NCBI RefSeq assembly: GCF_040802235.1
Contig: NC_133156.1
Coordinates: 115,040,173 to 115,104,172 of the forward strand
Origin: Manis javanica
Taxonomy: Eukaryota; Chordata; Mammalia; Pholidota; Manidae
Length of the DNA stretch: 64,000 bases
Direction: 5' to 3'
The notes beneath the pieces were generated by a model that had not been told where the DNA came from, ran no database searches, and worked only from the letters and a program-made list of their open reading frames with translations. Positions 35,280 to 45,170 of this stretch are shown one piece after another. Numbering within the stretch: position 1 is the stretch's first letter; each line of letters starts with the position of its first letter. A program made the translations under genes and the position numbers.

Positions 35280-37090
35280 ACAAGTGAAAAGCTGAAAAAC
35301 AAGTTCTAAGTCATTCCTTCTCTGTCTTACTTGGACTAGAATATACTCATAAAATTTAAGCCAGCACTATTCATTCTCAATGCTTACATAAGATGAATCT
35401 CAGATTCTTTGGCAAATTCCACCAAGATTAGGGGGAACGAAATTCTCCCTTGCCTAATTATTGCATTAGAGGGCAGCACTCACTGAAGCCTGACGGAAAA
35501 GTGAAATGGTCCAACACGCTCTCTTCTTACAATCACAAAGAATGAAAACAACCACTTATTTCCTCCAGATCCGCGGGTGTCAATTTAAGCACAATGATGA
35601 ACTACAATGTTGGGGCAGCGCTATGTTATAAATGCAGGTTGGATATTTGAAACTTGAGCTTTAGAGAATATTCACAAAGATGCATAAAATGAAATTATAT
35701 CTCCCAAGATTGTCTAATGAGCAATCAGTGAATGAGATCCTTTCCAGGGGAGAAATCATTCGCACCCTAGTGTTTGTGTAGTCTTCCAAAATACCTCAGC
35801 ATATGCGATTTAACCTAAATCATAGCCTTTCAAGCTTAGAAAAACTTACTGCAAATTTAGGCCAAAATGCAAGGTAAGAGGGACTGATATTTTTATAATA
35901 TAAACAACAGACCTATAGTATACACAATGTATCTACTATGTCCTATACATATCTAATATTATTTTTGCTTTATATTCCTATAGTAAACAATACCATAGAC
36001 ACTTTGTGATGGCTGCAATTTTTCTTTCACACATTTTTCATGATTTTAACTCTGATATTTATGCTATGTGAGTCAATTTTCCTATGTTTGCAAAATATAT
36101 GACAATAACACATTACAAGTTCCTCACCAGGAAAGTAATGGAGATTGATCAAGAATATTTGCAAATCATTTAAAAATATTTATGTATTTGACAACACAGC
36201 CTAGATTATAATAGTCAAATAAGTACCACCTAGGCCAAGGGTCTATATATATAGCAGTACCTATCTTCTTGTTTTAATTTGGGATACTATTAAAAATGAT
36301 AAAGTTATTTGCTGAGAACAGCTAAACCCACACTATAAAACAATAGTTTGCAGTTTAGTAAATGCTAGCTTATACATAACTATAACAAAGAAGCCTTGAT
36401 ATTACATTAATTATTTTGATATTAATTTGTTTTTTTCTTAACAAGGAACTGGTATGAATGCCTAGACCTATTCTTTTTTCTAGTTAGATATGTAACTTTC
36501 CCCATATTTTGCTGATCTACTTTTTGTCCCAAACCCACTGGTACCTCACCTTCACTCCCTCTGTCTTGAAACTCATTACTATTTGTAAAAAGTCATTAAT
36601 CTTCATAAACTGATTTCTGTGAAGGTTTACTTTTTCCAATAAGCTCTGCAAATGTTGGCTGCCACTTACCCGTGTTATCCCGAAGAAAACAATAGTGGAG
36701 GTTTCAGTAATTTCCCTTTGGTCAAAAGATTCCCTTTCTAATTGACATCTGGACTGATGGCAAATTCTTTTACCCAGTACCATGACATTACCTGCATTAA
36801 GTTTTAAATGTTCCCTCAGAAGCAACAGCCCAGAGGCTTTACTATTTAATTACTTTGCACTCACTATGGCAGAGTTTTACTTACAAGGTAAAAATCATAG
36901 GTGATTACTTTGTTCAGATGGTTCAGGTTACAATTTTTCATACAAATTAAATCTAGATGATAATACTATTTTTAAAAGAAGAGTATATACAAAAATGAAA
37001 TTCTAGTATCTATTCACCACAAAAAATATTATTTTATATTACTTAAAATATTTGAATTTATATTCTCTAAAGATATCAGTATACATGTTG
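35280..37090. other. Unclassified AT-rich DNA
   Basis: About 1.8 kb. A less AT-rich segment at about 35420-35780 with a CpG-bearing 'atccgcgggtgtc' shows no repeat signature and could be conserved non-coding sequence, but this cannot be judged from one genome. The minus-strand open frame of 102 codons at 36517-36825 is not recognisable. Confidence 0.4.
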
Positions 37091-37094
37091 CATT

Positions 37095-37506
37095 ACTAGA
37101 GTGTATTATCTATTGCAGTGTAACAAAATAGTACACATTTAATGGCTTAAAACAACATGCACTTATCTCACAGTTTCTGTGGGATAGGCCTCTGGGTATA
37201 GCTTAGCTGTGCCTTCAATTTAGAGTCTCACAGACTGCAGTTAATGTTTTGGCCAGGCTACATTCTCTTCAGTAGACTGGGAAAGAATTTGCCTCCATGT
37301 TTACTTAGGTTGTTGGCTGAATTCGTTACTTTGCAGCAATAGGACTGAAAATATGGCTTCTTGCTGGCTATTAGACAGAAGCTACCATCAAGTCCTAGAG
37401 GCTGCTCCGAATTCCTTGCCACATAGGCCTCCCCAACATGGCTGTTTACTTCATCAAGCCAACAAAGAAAGTCTCTAGAGTGAGTTTGCTAGCAAGACAA
37501 TCTTTT
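37095..37506 (-). mobile_element. MLT1-type MaLR LTR, left part (split by insertion)
   Basis: On the plus strand 'tattatctattgcagtgtaacaaaatagtacacatttaatggcttaaaacaacatgcacttatctcacagtttctgtgggataggcctctgggtatagcttagctg', 'gttggctgaattcgttactttgcagc' and 'ccacataggcctccccaacatggctgtttacttcatcaagcc' are the reverse complement of an MLT1 LTR. It is interrupted at 37507-39430 by an ORF1-bearing retroelement and resumes at 39447. Non-coding LTR relic. Confidence 0.88.
37491..37506. repeat. Left TSD of the ORF1-only L1 element
   Basis: 'agcaagacaatctttt' here and at 39431-39446 is identical over 16 bases. The uninterrupted MLT1 LTR contains this block once. Confidence 0.92.
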
Positions 37507-37689
37507 TTTTTCTCCCTACTTCTTCCTCCTCCACTCTTTATATATTAGGTGTCATATTCTGCCCTCTTTGTGTATCCCTTGATGGACTTTAATCAAGTAG
37601 TTGATGTAATTTTGCATTTGCTTAGTAATTAACTGGTCAACTTCCTTTACTGTGGTTTTATTTTCTCTAGTGACAGCTATTTAGCCTTA

Positions 37690-38400
37690 GGAGTACTTCC
37701 ATCTATAGCAGTCTCTTTAAAGTACACTGGAGAGACAGTTTGTAGGGGGTAAATTCTCTCAACTTTTGCTTATCTGGAAATTGTTTAATCCCTGCTTCAA
37801 ATTTAAATGATAATCTTACTGGGTAGACTATTCTTGGTCAGAGGCTCTTCGGTTTCATTGCATGAAATATATCATGCCACTCCCTTCTGGCCTGTAAGGT
37901 TTCTGCTGAGAAGTCTGATGTTAGCCTGATGCGTTTTCCTTTGTACATGATCTTTTTTCTCCCTCTTTTACTACTCTCTCCTTGTCCTTGATTTTTGCCA
38001 TTTTTATTATTATATGTCTTGGTGCTGTCTTCTTATGGTGTCTTGCATTGGAAGATTGCTGCACTTCTTGTGGTACCCCTATAATGTAAATATTGTTCCA
38101 TTTGGTCACACATTTCCTAGAGATCCTTTATTCTATCTGTGCCTCAACTTCTTTGTTTTTCTGTTCTCAAATTTCTATTTCATTTACCATCTCCTCTACC
38201 TCATCTAATCTACTTTTAAATCCCTCCATTGTATGTTTCATTTCAGATACTGTATTTTTCAAACTTCCTCTTTCTTGAAGTCCTCCTTGAAATCTTTAAT
38301 ATTTTTCTGTAGTTCTGTGAGCCTGTTTATGATTTTTATTTTGAAATATTTATCAAGAACATTGGTGATTTGTTTCACTTAGCCCTCTTTCTGGTGTCCA
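37690..38400 (-). pseudogene. L1 ORF1p remnant inside the half-L1 element
   Basis: ORF1p is the RNA-binding chaperone of L1 ribonucleoprotein particles, acting as a coiled-coil trimer. Here the minus strand shows a lysine/glutamate-rich helical region (about 38130-38330), then 'NNIYIIGVPQE' and 'TAPRHIIIKMAKIKDKERV' within a 62-codon open piece (38109-37921). Past a stop comes a degraded C-terminal segment down to about 37690. The spacing between the IIGVP and PRHII motifs is about 18 residues against roughly 50 in human ORF1p, which indicates an internal deletion. Multiple in-frame stops make it non-coding. Confidence 0.75.
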
Positions 38401-38479
38401 GTGAATTTTTGTTTGTACAATATTGTTTTGCCGTTTCATATTTCTAGTGATTCCTATGGAATAATAATTTTTTGTAGGC

Positions 38480-39427
38480 AGCGCCCTCTAGTGCCTAAAA
38501 GCTCTACTCTCTGGAGCTGCCCAGCACCTGGAGCAATGGTGTGGGTCGCAGGCCTGTGGCACCAGCACCTGCCAGGAGGAAAGAACTCTTTCCTGTTTCC
38601 CAGCTGCAATACCTGCCTCCACTGCCAGGGCCAGTGGGCCAAGTGTGCAGGGACGAGCCTCTGCATTATGCCCCTATAGCTGTGGAAGGTGGGGATGTCT
38701 TCCAGCTGACCTGGAACGATGGTGGAGCCAGCAGGTGTGTGGACTGGTGCCTGCTGGGAGGAAGGAGCAGCAGGCTATGTATGGCAGTTGGGGGCCTTGG
38801 AGCTGCATTGCCAGCCAGGGTGATGGACCATCTGAAGCTCCTGAAAGTTCCCAACCTGCTGGGCTGAGTGTGCCAGGACAATTTTGTCTACCTGTCCTTT
38901 CTCCTGAGCAGCAAGGTCTGTGTAATCTTTGCCCCGTTAGCACCCCTCCTGTTGTTGAGAAGTCTGTCAAAGTGTTCACTTTTCTTTTGTCCTGGAGCAG
39001 TGGTTGTGCTTACCTGTTTTCCACAAGGGGCTGGAATCTCAGTCTCAGTCTCTCCGAGTATTCTGCCTGTTCTTGCTTTCCAACCCCACTTATCTCCAGA
39101 GCACCACGTAATGCAGTTTCGTGCTCCTGGAACAGATCCCCAAGGCTGAGTGTTCAGTAGTACTGGGCTTCTACACCCTCCCCACTCCATTTCTCTTCCT
39201 CCTGCCTGTAGGCTGGGGTCGGGAAAGGGGTTGGGTCCTGCCAGATCACAGCTTTGCTGCTTTACACTTCTCTCTGAGGTCTTCTCTTTCCCCAGATGTA
39301 AGCAGTCTGTTCTGCAGTTTTTGGGTTGCTCTTTCAGGATTAGTTGTACTTGCTGTATTTTTGTATTATATGTGGTTTTGGGAGGAAGTTTCTGCCTCAC
39401 TTCTCACACCACCATCTTTTTCCAAGA
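38480..39427 (-). promoter_or_regulatory. L1-type 5' UTR/internal promoter region (relic)
   Basis: A GC-rich block in an AT-rich window, lying between the L1 start and ORF1 on the minus strand. In L1 the 5' UTR carries an internal RNA polymerase II promoter whose YY1 site overlaps the first bases. Here the site reads 'aagatggtgg' instead of 'aagatggcgg', a CpG-to-TpG decay. Overlapping long open frames on both strands (for example 38645-39160 plus, 38888-39400 minus) lack family homology and reflect the base composition. Confidence 0.65.
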
Positions 39428-39430
39428 AGC

Positions 39431-39446
39431 AGCAAGACAATCTTTT
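39431..39446. repeat. Right TSD of the ORF1-only L1 element
   Basis: Exact copy of 37491-37506. Confidence 0.92.
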
Positions 39447-39525
39447 ATAACATAACACAATCATGAATACCAAGAAGTAAGAATCACTGCAACCATCCTA
39501 CAGCATTTCCACCGGATGCAGTTTT
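39447..39525 (-). mobile_element. MLT1-type MaLR LTR, right part
   Basis: 'ataacataacacaatcatgaataccaagaagtaagaatcactgcaaccatcctacagc' continues the MLT1 LTR that was cut at 37506 ('...gtgaataccaggaggcggggatcactgggggccatcttagaggctgcc' in intact copies, partly deleted here). Confidence 0.75.
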
Positions 39526-39659
39526 TAACTAATTAATTGAGAAGATATATAGTAACTAAGATTAAATAGAGTAATACATAATTGCTAGCCAGATCATGAC
39601 TACCAAAAACAGATAGGCTCTATTTCTAAAAGGCTGTATTTTTCTAAATATGTTCCATG

Positions 39660-40085
39660 TTCCTCTTTCCAGTACCATGATCTACAGAGATATCATCCTC
39701 CTTGTTCCTCCTGTGCTCCCCCACGTCTTCCTGGGGTGCCAACCCTGACTGCTCTTTTTGCTGGGCCATTTCTCAAGATCATTTATGCAGCTAGCAACCT
39801 TAAGATGTTCTAACCCTCTTGTCCCTGGAAAACATGCAGGCTTGCTTAATGCTTTCATAAAAAGCAGTGGAAGTCCCAATTAGCATTCCTCTGATATGAC
39901 ACAAACCTACTGCATGTAAGCATAGCAGCCACCTGGGCTTATTGTGTACTCCGGGGGGACTTTGTTTGCAGCTAAAACAAACTGACATATTTATGGTATA
40001 TGGTGCTCCTGCTGCTTCCTGTGCCATAAGTAATAAAATCCTTTGTTTCTGACCCAAAAGGCTTGTGTCTTCCACCAGCACCTCT
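39660..40085 (+). mobile_element. Probable LTR fragment
   Basis: It ends with a poly(A)-signal block 'taataaaatcctttgtttctgacccaaaaggcttgtgtcttccaccagcacctctgaa' (AATAAA at 40032-40037), the usual R-U5 layout of an ERV LTR. It is preceded by a C-rich section. No coding retroviral sequence is adjacent. Family and 5' limit are not determined. Confidence 0.5.
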
Positions 40086-40089
40086 GAAA

Positions 40090-40748
40090 CAAGAAACAGG
40101 CTAACTTCTTAACTTGTAAATAGTATAAAATCAAATCCTAGATCCTTCACAGTTCCTGATACCATCTAACCCTGGAATTTTAGATAAAAGGACTATTTGA
40201 ATTCCACTCACACCCAAATTCAATATCACCAAACTAATAACTATTTCTGTTGCTAATTCTTTTAGTGTATTTTAAGATACTTTGAATTTCATTTGCAGAA
40301 GCTGAGTTAACAAATCCCACAGTACCTTCCAAGGTTTAGTCTATAGAAAATTAATTAAAACTAAATTTCAAATTGGTCAGACTGTTATGAAAGTCATAAA
40401 TATAGGAAAGTTCTAGGATTATGGAGTTCCTGTTATGATCTCCTAATTGGGAAGGAAAATGAACAGAAGTCCTTCTTAAGATACACAGTTCTGATGAGAT
40501 GCACCAAATTTTCTGTCTTATTTAGGGCTCATAAATTCACATTATTCTTCCTTGTGATATGCAGCAAAGTCAGTACTATTGCTCTCCTCACTTGCAGGTA
40601 TGATGAAAGAGATACATAATGGCCCCTAATAAGGGGTAGAGCCAGATCCTACCCGATCAAGTTAAATCCAGAACCCAAGATTTAAAACTACACAAATAGG
40701 ACAATGAACCTTTTAAGACTGCTAAGGGCTAAGTTATCTGTGGCTTCC
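40090..40748. other. Unclassified AT-rich DNA
   Basis: Nothing supported is visible. Confidence 0.4.
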
Positions 40749-40749
40749 T

Positions 40750-40985
40750 ACCCCCTCCTTACAGACTTCACAGCTCTTCAGTTTTCACCTCTATCTTTCC
40801 ACTGTTAGTTCACTGTCGGCCTGTTGCTTTTCCTAATGTGCTACAACACCTTTGTTCTGAACGCTTCTGTATATGTATTAGCATAGTTATTGCTTCCTTT
40901 GTTCCCTCCCTTCACTTCTCTTCCCATCCCTGTGATTACATCTGTCTTCAGTCAGCCCCACCAATTATCCTGCTTAGATTATGCA
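40750..40985 (+). repeat. LINE-2 fragment (weak)
   Basis: Pyrimidine-rich text such as 'ccttacagacttcacagctcttcag' and 'cctaatgtgctacaacacctttgttctgaacgcttctgtatatg' resembles the L2 3' region before the 'cctgctctgtgagctcc' part ('...catgccaagctcattcctgcc...ctttgcact...'). Confidence 0.4.
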
Positions 40986-41249
40986 ATGCCAGGTAAAAAA
41001 TATTTTTGATCTGTCATTGTTCTTCATAAAGACAAAGATTTGACATTAACAAATTGAATCATACAACTGCTACATTACGGAACCCATACTATTACTTTGA
41101 CAAGTTATTTTTTTAGTTGTATTTTTTTAAGGTCTTGCCACATTTTAACTGTTCGTGGAAACAGGAAGATTTAAATTTGTAACGTGATTAAACTTTGTAG
41201 TTTAATCATAGAACAAGATTATTGTTTATAGTTTAAAAATAGAACAAGA

Positions 41250-41515
41250 GATTTGGAAACTTTCTGTGACTCAGTTTTCCCATCTGCAAAACACTGAGGT
41301 ACAAAGAGTGTCTCAGTATGGGGTGATTATGAGGATCCCAAGTTGGTATTTACAAAGTACATGGAACAAATCTTGGCATAAGTCATAAATAGGGTATAAG
41401 ACCCTACCAAGCTGGCAGTGTTTGCCTTATTTCAGAGGAAGAAACTCTCAGAGAGACTTACCAGCTTTCTTAGATTACATGGTGTGTAAGGGCCTGGATT
41501 TGATAGCAGCACTGG
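41250..41515. repeat. MIR-like remnants (plus copy, then minus copy)
   Basis: 'gtgactcagttttcccatctgcaaaacactgaggtac' at about 41268-41303 reads as MIR on the plus strand. 'tttcagaggaagaaactctcagagagacttaccagc...ggcctggatttgatagc' at about 41429-41505 reads as MIR on the minus strand. Confidence 0.55.
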
Positions 41516-41519
41516 AAAT

Positions 41520-42743
41520 GAAGAAAAGATTTCTGTGACAAATGCTGCCAAGTCAGATATATTAGTTATAATTGTTATTATTGGAATTTACAGGACTTAG
41601 CACTTAGCAACCATTCAATCTTAGGGAGTAAAACACTTCTGAACATCTCTAGACTTAACAAAAATCTAAAAGCAAAAGCTCCACCTGTTGTCTTTAGTTG
41701 ACCCAAAATGACAAGCTTTCCAGTCATTTTTCACAATAGCTTTTGGAAACCAAACACCTGAAAAGCTTAGATTCATTTAGGTCATTATACCTTCAGCTTG
41801 AACATCAGTTGTTTTTCACTCAGTCCTTTTTACAGAATGCAACATAGTTAAGGAGCATAACTATAAACATGAAGTTGCTTATAAAGATCAGTATGTTCTG
41901 ACCCATGTCATTTACAGAAAAATTTTGTGTGAATTTTTCCTCCTGCAGAAATCTGTGCAATCACATTTGAAGCAGAAATTTTTTAAAGTGAATGTTTCTA
42001 TGAAGTTAAGAAGCAATCAGAAAGGGCATCTCAGCAACGTGTTCTGCAACTGGGGGAGGAGTGAATACCTTTTTATAAAATCACTTAGTGGGTCCTTTGG
42101 TAAACCTACAAGTTTCACCCTATTGAGGCTTGGTGTAGAAGAAAGAGGCGTGTGTTGAAGAATTTGCCTGCTTTTGTTTACTCCTCATTTACATGGTGTA
42201 GTAGCATATCCAGCCAAAAGAATCTTAACTGATTCAAAGTCGCCTAATAATAAAGTTATTGTTGTGTGGAAGAAAGTAGGCATTATGGCAGCAGTGAAAT
42301 GCCTTGAGCATCAGGAATATTTCAGGTTTCTGGAGCAAGCCAAAACATCACAGGGATTCATTCTGCCCTTTGCCTTCAGCCCATAACCCCCACTGATCTT
42401 AATGGCTCCCAGATACAGGCATCCAATATTTTGCCCCATGTAGGGGAGGGGGAAATGAGTAACTTTTTGATAGATCTCTGTGTGACATCTGTGAGAAGGA
42501 GGGGAGAGGAGATGATGATTCATGCTGAGTATGCCCAACTGGGATCCCAAATTTATGTAGGGTTTGTATTTTCTGGAAAGCATTTCTTAAATATAGCCAG
42601 TATGATTTAACAAGCAGTTTTGTCTTCAATTGCTGAATAATCCTACTATAAATGGGAAAGGTACCCAGTAAGCTACACAGTAATTTAAATGAAAGTTTAA
42701 CCTTTTTACATTCTAGGAGACTCAATAAGTTAAACAGCCAGGT
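41520..42743. other. Unclassified DNA
   Basis: No supported gene. Open frames of 60-108 codons on both strands at 41925-42725 match nothing I recognise. Confidence 0.4.
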
Positions 42744-42780
42744 TGGTTTTTGTTTTTGTTTTTGTTGTTTTTGTTTTTCT
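42744..42780. repeat. (TTTTTG)n simple repeat
   Basis: About six imperfect T5G units. Confidence 0.9.
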
Positions 42781-45004
42781 TTGCCTCCAATGCTTAGTTA
42801 CTTTGTTCAACAGGTCTAAACAAGCCCTAGGTAGAGAACTGAGAGCTGGGGGGCGGGGGGGTGAAGGCACCATGTAAGTACTGAAGAAGACATGGAGGCA
42901 TCTCTTCCAACTGAATCTTTGATTAGAAAAGCAAACTTTCCAAAGGATCCATCATGGCAACCATTTCCATGGGGAAATTCCCCAAATGTGGCATTTGTGC
43001 TTCAAAATGATGAATCAAAAATGCTAGAACAAGTAGCAATAATTGGCATGCCATTTTAATTACTTCTTTGGATTATGAAGAAATACAAAAATAAATCTAG
43101 AAATTAGAGAAAACCATTAAAAGGAAAATAGAAATCCAATTCCCTAGAGATGATCCATTGCCCTATTACAAATACAATATGTATTCCAATAAAAAAATAA
43201 CTTTGAATATACAGAAAAGAGAATGAAAAAGTTGTTCATGATTCTTACAGTTCAGGGACTAACTATATAGTTAGTCACTCTTGGCCATTAGGTCAAATGA
43301 TGTGATTAATTTTATGACATTAAGGACATTGAAAATTTAAGTTAATTTTCATAAAATCAACTTAAAATTTTGGATTCTAATTAAACCCAGCCTAATTAAT
43401 AACAAGGTAATATACAGCAGATTATGCAATCATTTCACAATTTAAATGCATGTACATAATGCTAATATTCAAGGGTCTCATATGGATCATTCTTTTATGG
43501 AGTTAATTATAAGAAACATAGTTTAGCACCATGAATAAATAGAAAAAAGTATTCTATGGAGTCATCCATATTCAACTGAAACCCCACACTAACACTTTAA
43601 GAGGTCTTTTAGTCACTGCCTAATTCTCCAAATCCAGCATCAGTGGGAAGAAAACTTCTTGCAATTGAAAGAGCAAAATTTTCTTTCTACTATTTAAGCT
43701 CTTAATATGCAGTTTCAGTTTAGAAGCTCTGGCTAATTGCACTCCCAACCCCACTGCAATTCCATCTACTTCATTAGCCCCTCTGTCCTCCTAAACACTG
43801 AGAATTCACAAAAATTAACTTTCCTTCCCTCAGAATGTGGGTAAGGACAGAAATTCAGTTGCAAATAACTATTTGTGTTATGTGTGGGAGACGGAGAAAG
43901 GAGAAACTGTAATTGATTTCCTGCTAGTTTATTTTCACCTGTCACATGACCAAAATTTGGAGTTTTGTTGAATCCGTTTGTAGGGTCCTATGTGAACTAT
44001 AAATCTTAGGTGTATTTTCTGGTGGCGTAGGTATTATGAAATATTTAATGAGCCACATCAAAAGATTGCAAACTAGTTGAATGTAGAGGGTGTGTGCGTG
44101 TGTTTTCAGTAAATGTGTCACTACTGAGCGAATACATAGTTACCAGTTCAACGGTAAGGAAGGGAGCCTTGGAACTTAAATAAATAACTAAATGGACCAA
44201 CGTTCAAGAGCAGAGATGTCCATGATATTTCTTTGTATATTATCAGAAAACCTATCTGTAAGCAGGCAAATCTTTTCATGAGAAAAGACTGTAGTGAGTT
44301 ATAAATACTTCTGCAAACAAGGAGAACTATCACAATCTGTAAGAGTAAAAATGAAACCCAAATGAAATTATATGATAAGAAATGGGAAAATAGCATTTTT
44401 AGAATGAAAACCTCAGACTTACACAATAAAAGAACACTAACCTTACTGGAAATTTATGTTTTCTTACCTTATATGGAATTCAAACCATAAATGGTAAAAA
44501 TTGAATTAATTGTGAATGAGCTGGCTTAAATGCATGCTTAAATAGATACCATTAAGCTTAAATTATAATTCATATCAACTCTCCTTCATGGGTATATCCC
44601 CTTCTGAATAACAACATTTTGGGTAGAAAAAATTGACAAAATTCTAGATCTAAAAGGAGAAATTTTAATAATTGTTTTATATATTCCACAGAACTATCAA
44701 AATGATAAAGTGAGTTGAATTATTTTAGACCAAAATTGGTAATGTCAGTACTGACACACACTCATTACTTTATTTGGTTACCCACAGTCCTTCTCAAATT
44801 TAATGCACCTAAGTAACCTAACAGTCTTATTGGATTGTAGATGCTCACCCAGTAGGTATGTGCTGGGCTGATCCTGCCTTTCTAATGTGCTTGTCATCTC
44901 CTGCTGCCACCCCTTGCTAGTGTTGCTGGTCACGTTCTTGGAACACATCTTGCACAACATTTGTCTGTACCAGACTCATCCAGTAGTAGTTTCTGTGATG
45001 GTGG
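42781..45004. other. Unclassified AT-rich DNA
   Basis: No supported gene or repeat. A G-rich run 'ggggggcgggggggtg' is at about 42848-42863. Confidence 0.4.
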
Positions 45005-45170
45005 AAGAGCTCTGTATCTGTAAATGTCTATTGAGAACTTGAAATGTGGCTACTGTGACTGGGGAAATTGAATTTTTATTTTACAAAATTTTAATTAAAT
45101 TTGTAAAACCATACATTACTGGTAGCTACCAACTGGTCAGTACAAGACTCTACACAATACAACACATCAG
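45005..45170 (+). mobile_element. Fragment of DNA-transposon family Y
   Basis: 'attgagaacttgaaatgtggctactgtgactggggaaattgaatttttatttta' and 'ttactggtagctaccaactggtcagtac' share the 'cttgaaatgtggct' and '...gtagctac...' words with 5265-5580. Confidence 0.55.

Larger units (their letters stand above)
37507..39430 (-). mobile_element. Half-L1 (HAL1-like) element: L1 5' UTR plus ORF1, no ORF2
   Basis: A 1924-bp minus-strand retroelement bounded by perfect 16-bp TSDs. It starts at about 39427 with the L1 5' end ('aagatggtggtgtgagaag', a variant of the YY1-site start), followed by a GC-rich 5' UTR of about 1 kb (38480-39427). A degraded ORF1 follows (about 37690-38400), with a coiled-coil-type segment and motifs IIGVPQE and TAPRHIIIKMAK typical of the ORF1p RRM and C-terminal domain. 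It ends about 150-180 bp after ORF1 in inter-ORF sequence with an A-rich tail, seen as the T run at 37502-37511. ORF2 is entirely absent, although both TSDs prove the ends are true. This is the architecture of HAL1. Alternatively, an L1 transcript may have been polyadenylated early. ORF1 has several stops and a shortened RRM spacing, so the copy is dead. Confidence 0.85.

Noticed and set aside
38645-39400. Long overlapping open frames of about 170 codons on both strands
   Set aside because: They lie in the GC-rich 5' UTR of the half-L1. The minus-strand frame begins at GTG, and the upstream in-frame ATG meets a stop after three codons. There is no protein homology, so I treat them as composition effects.
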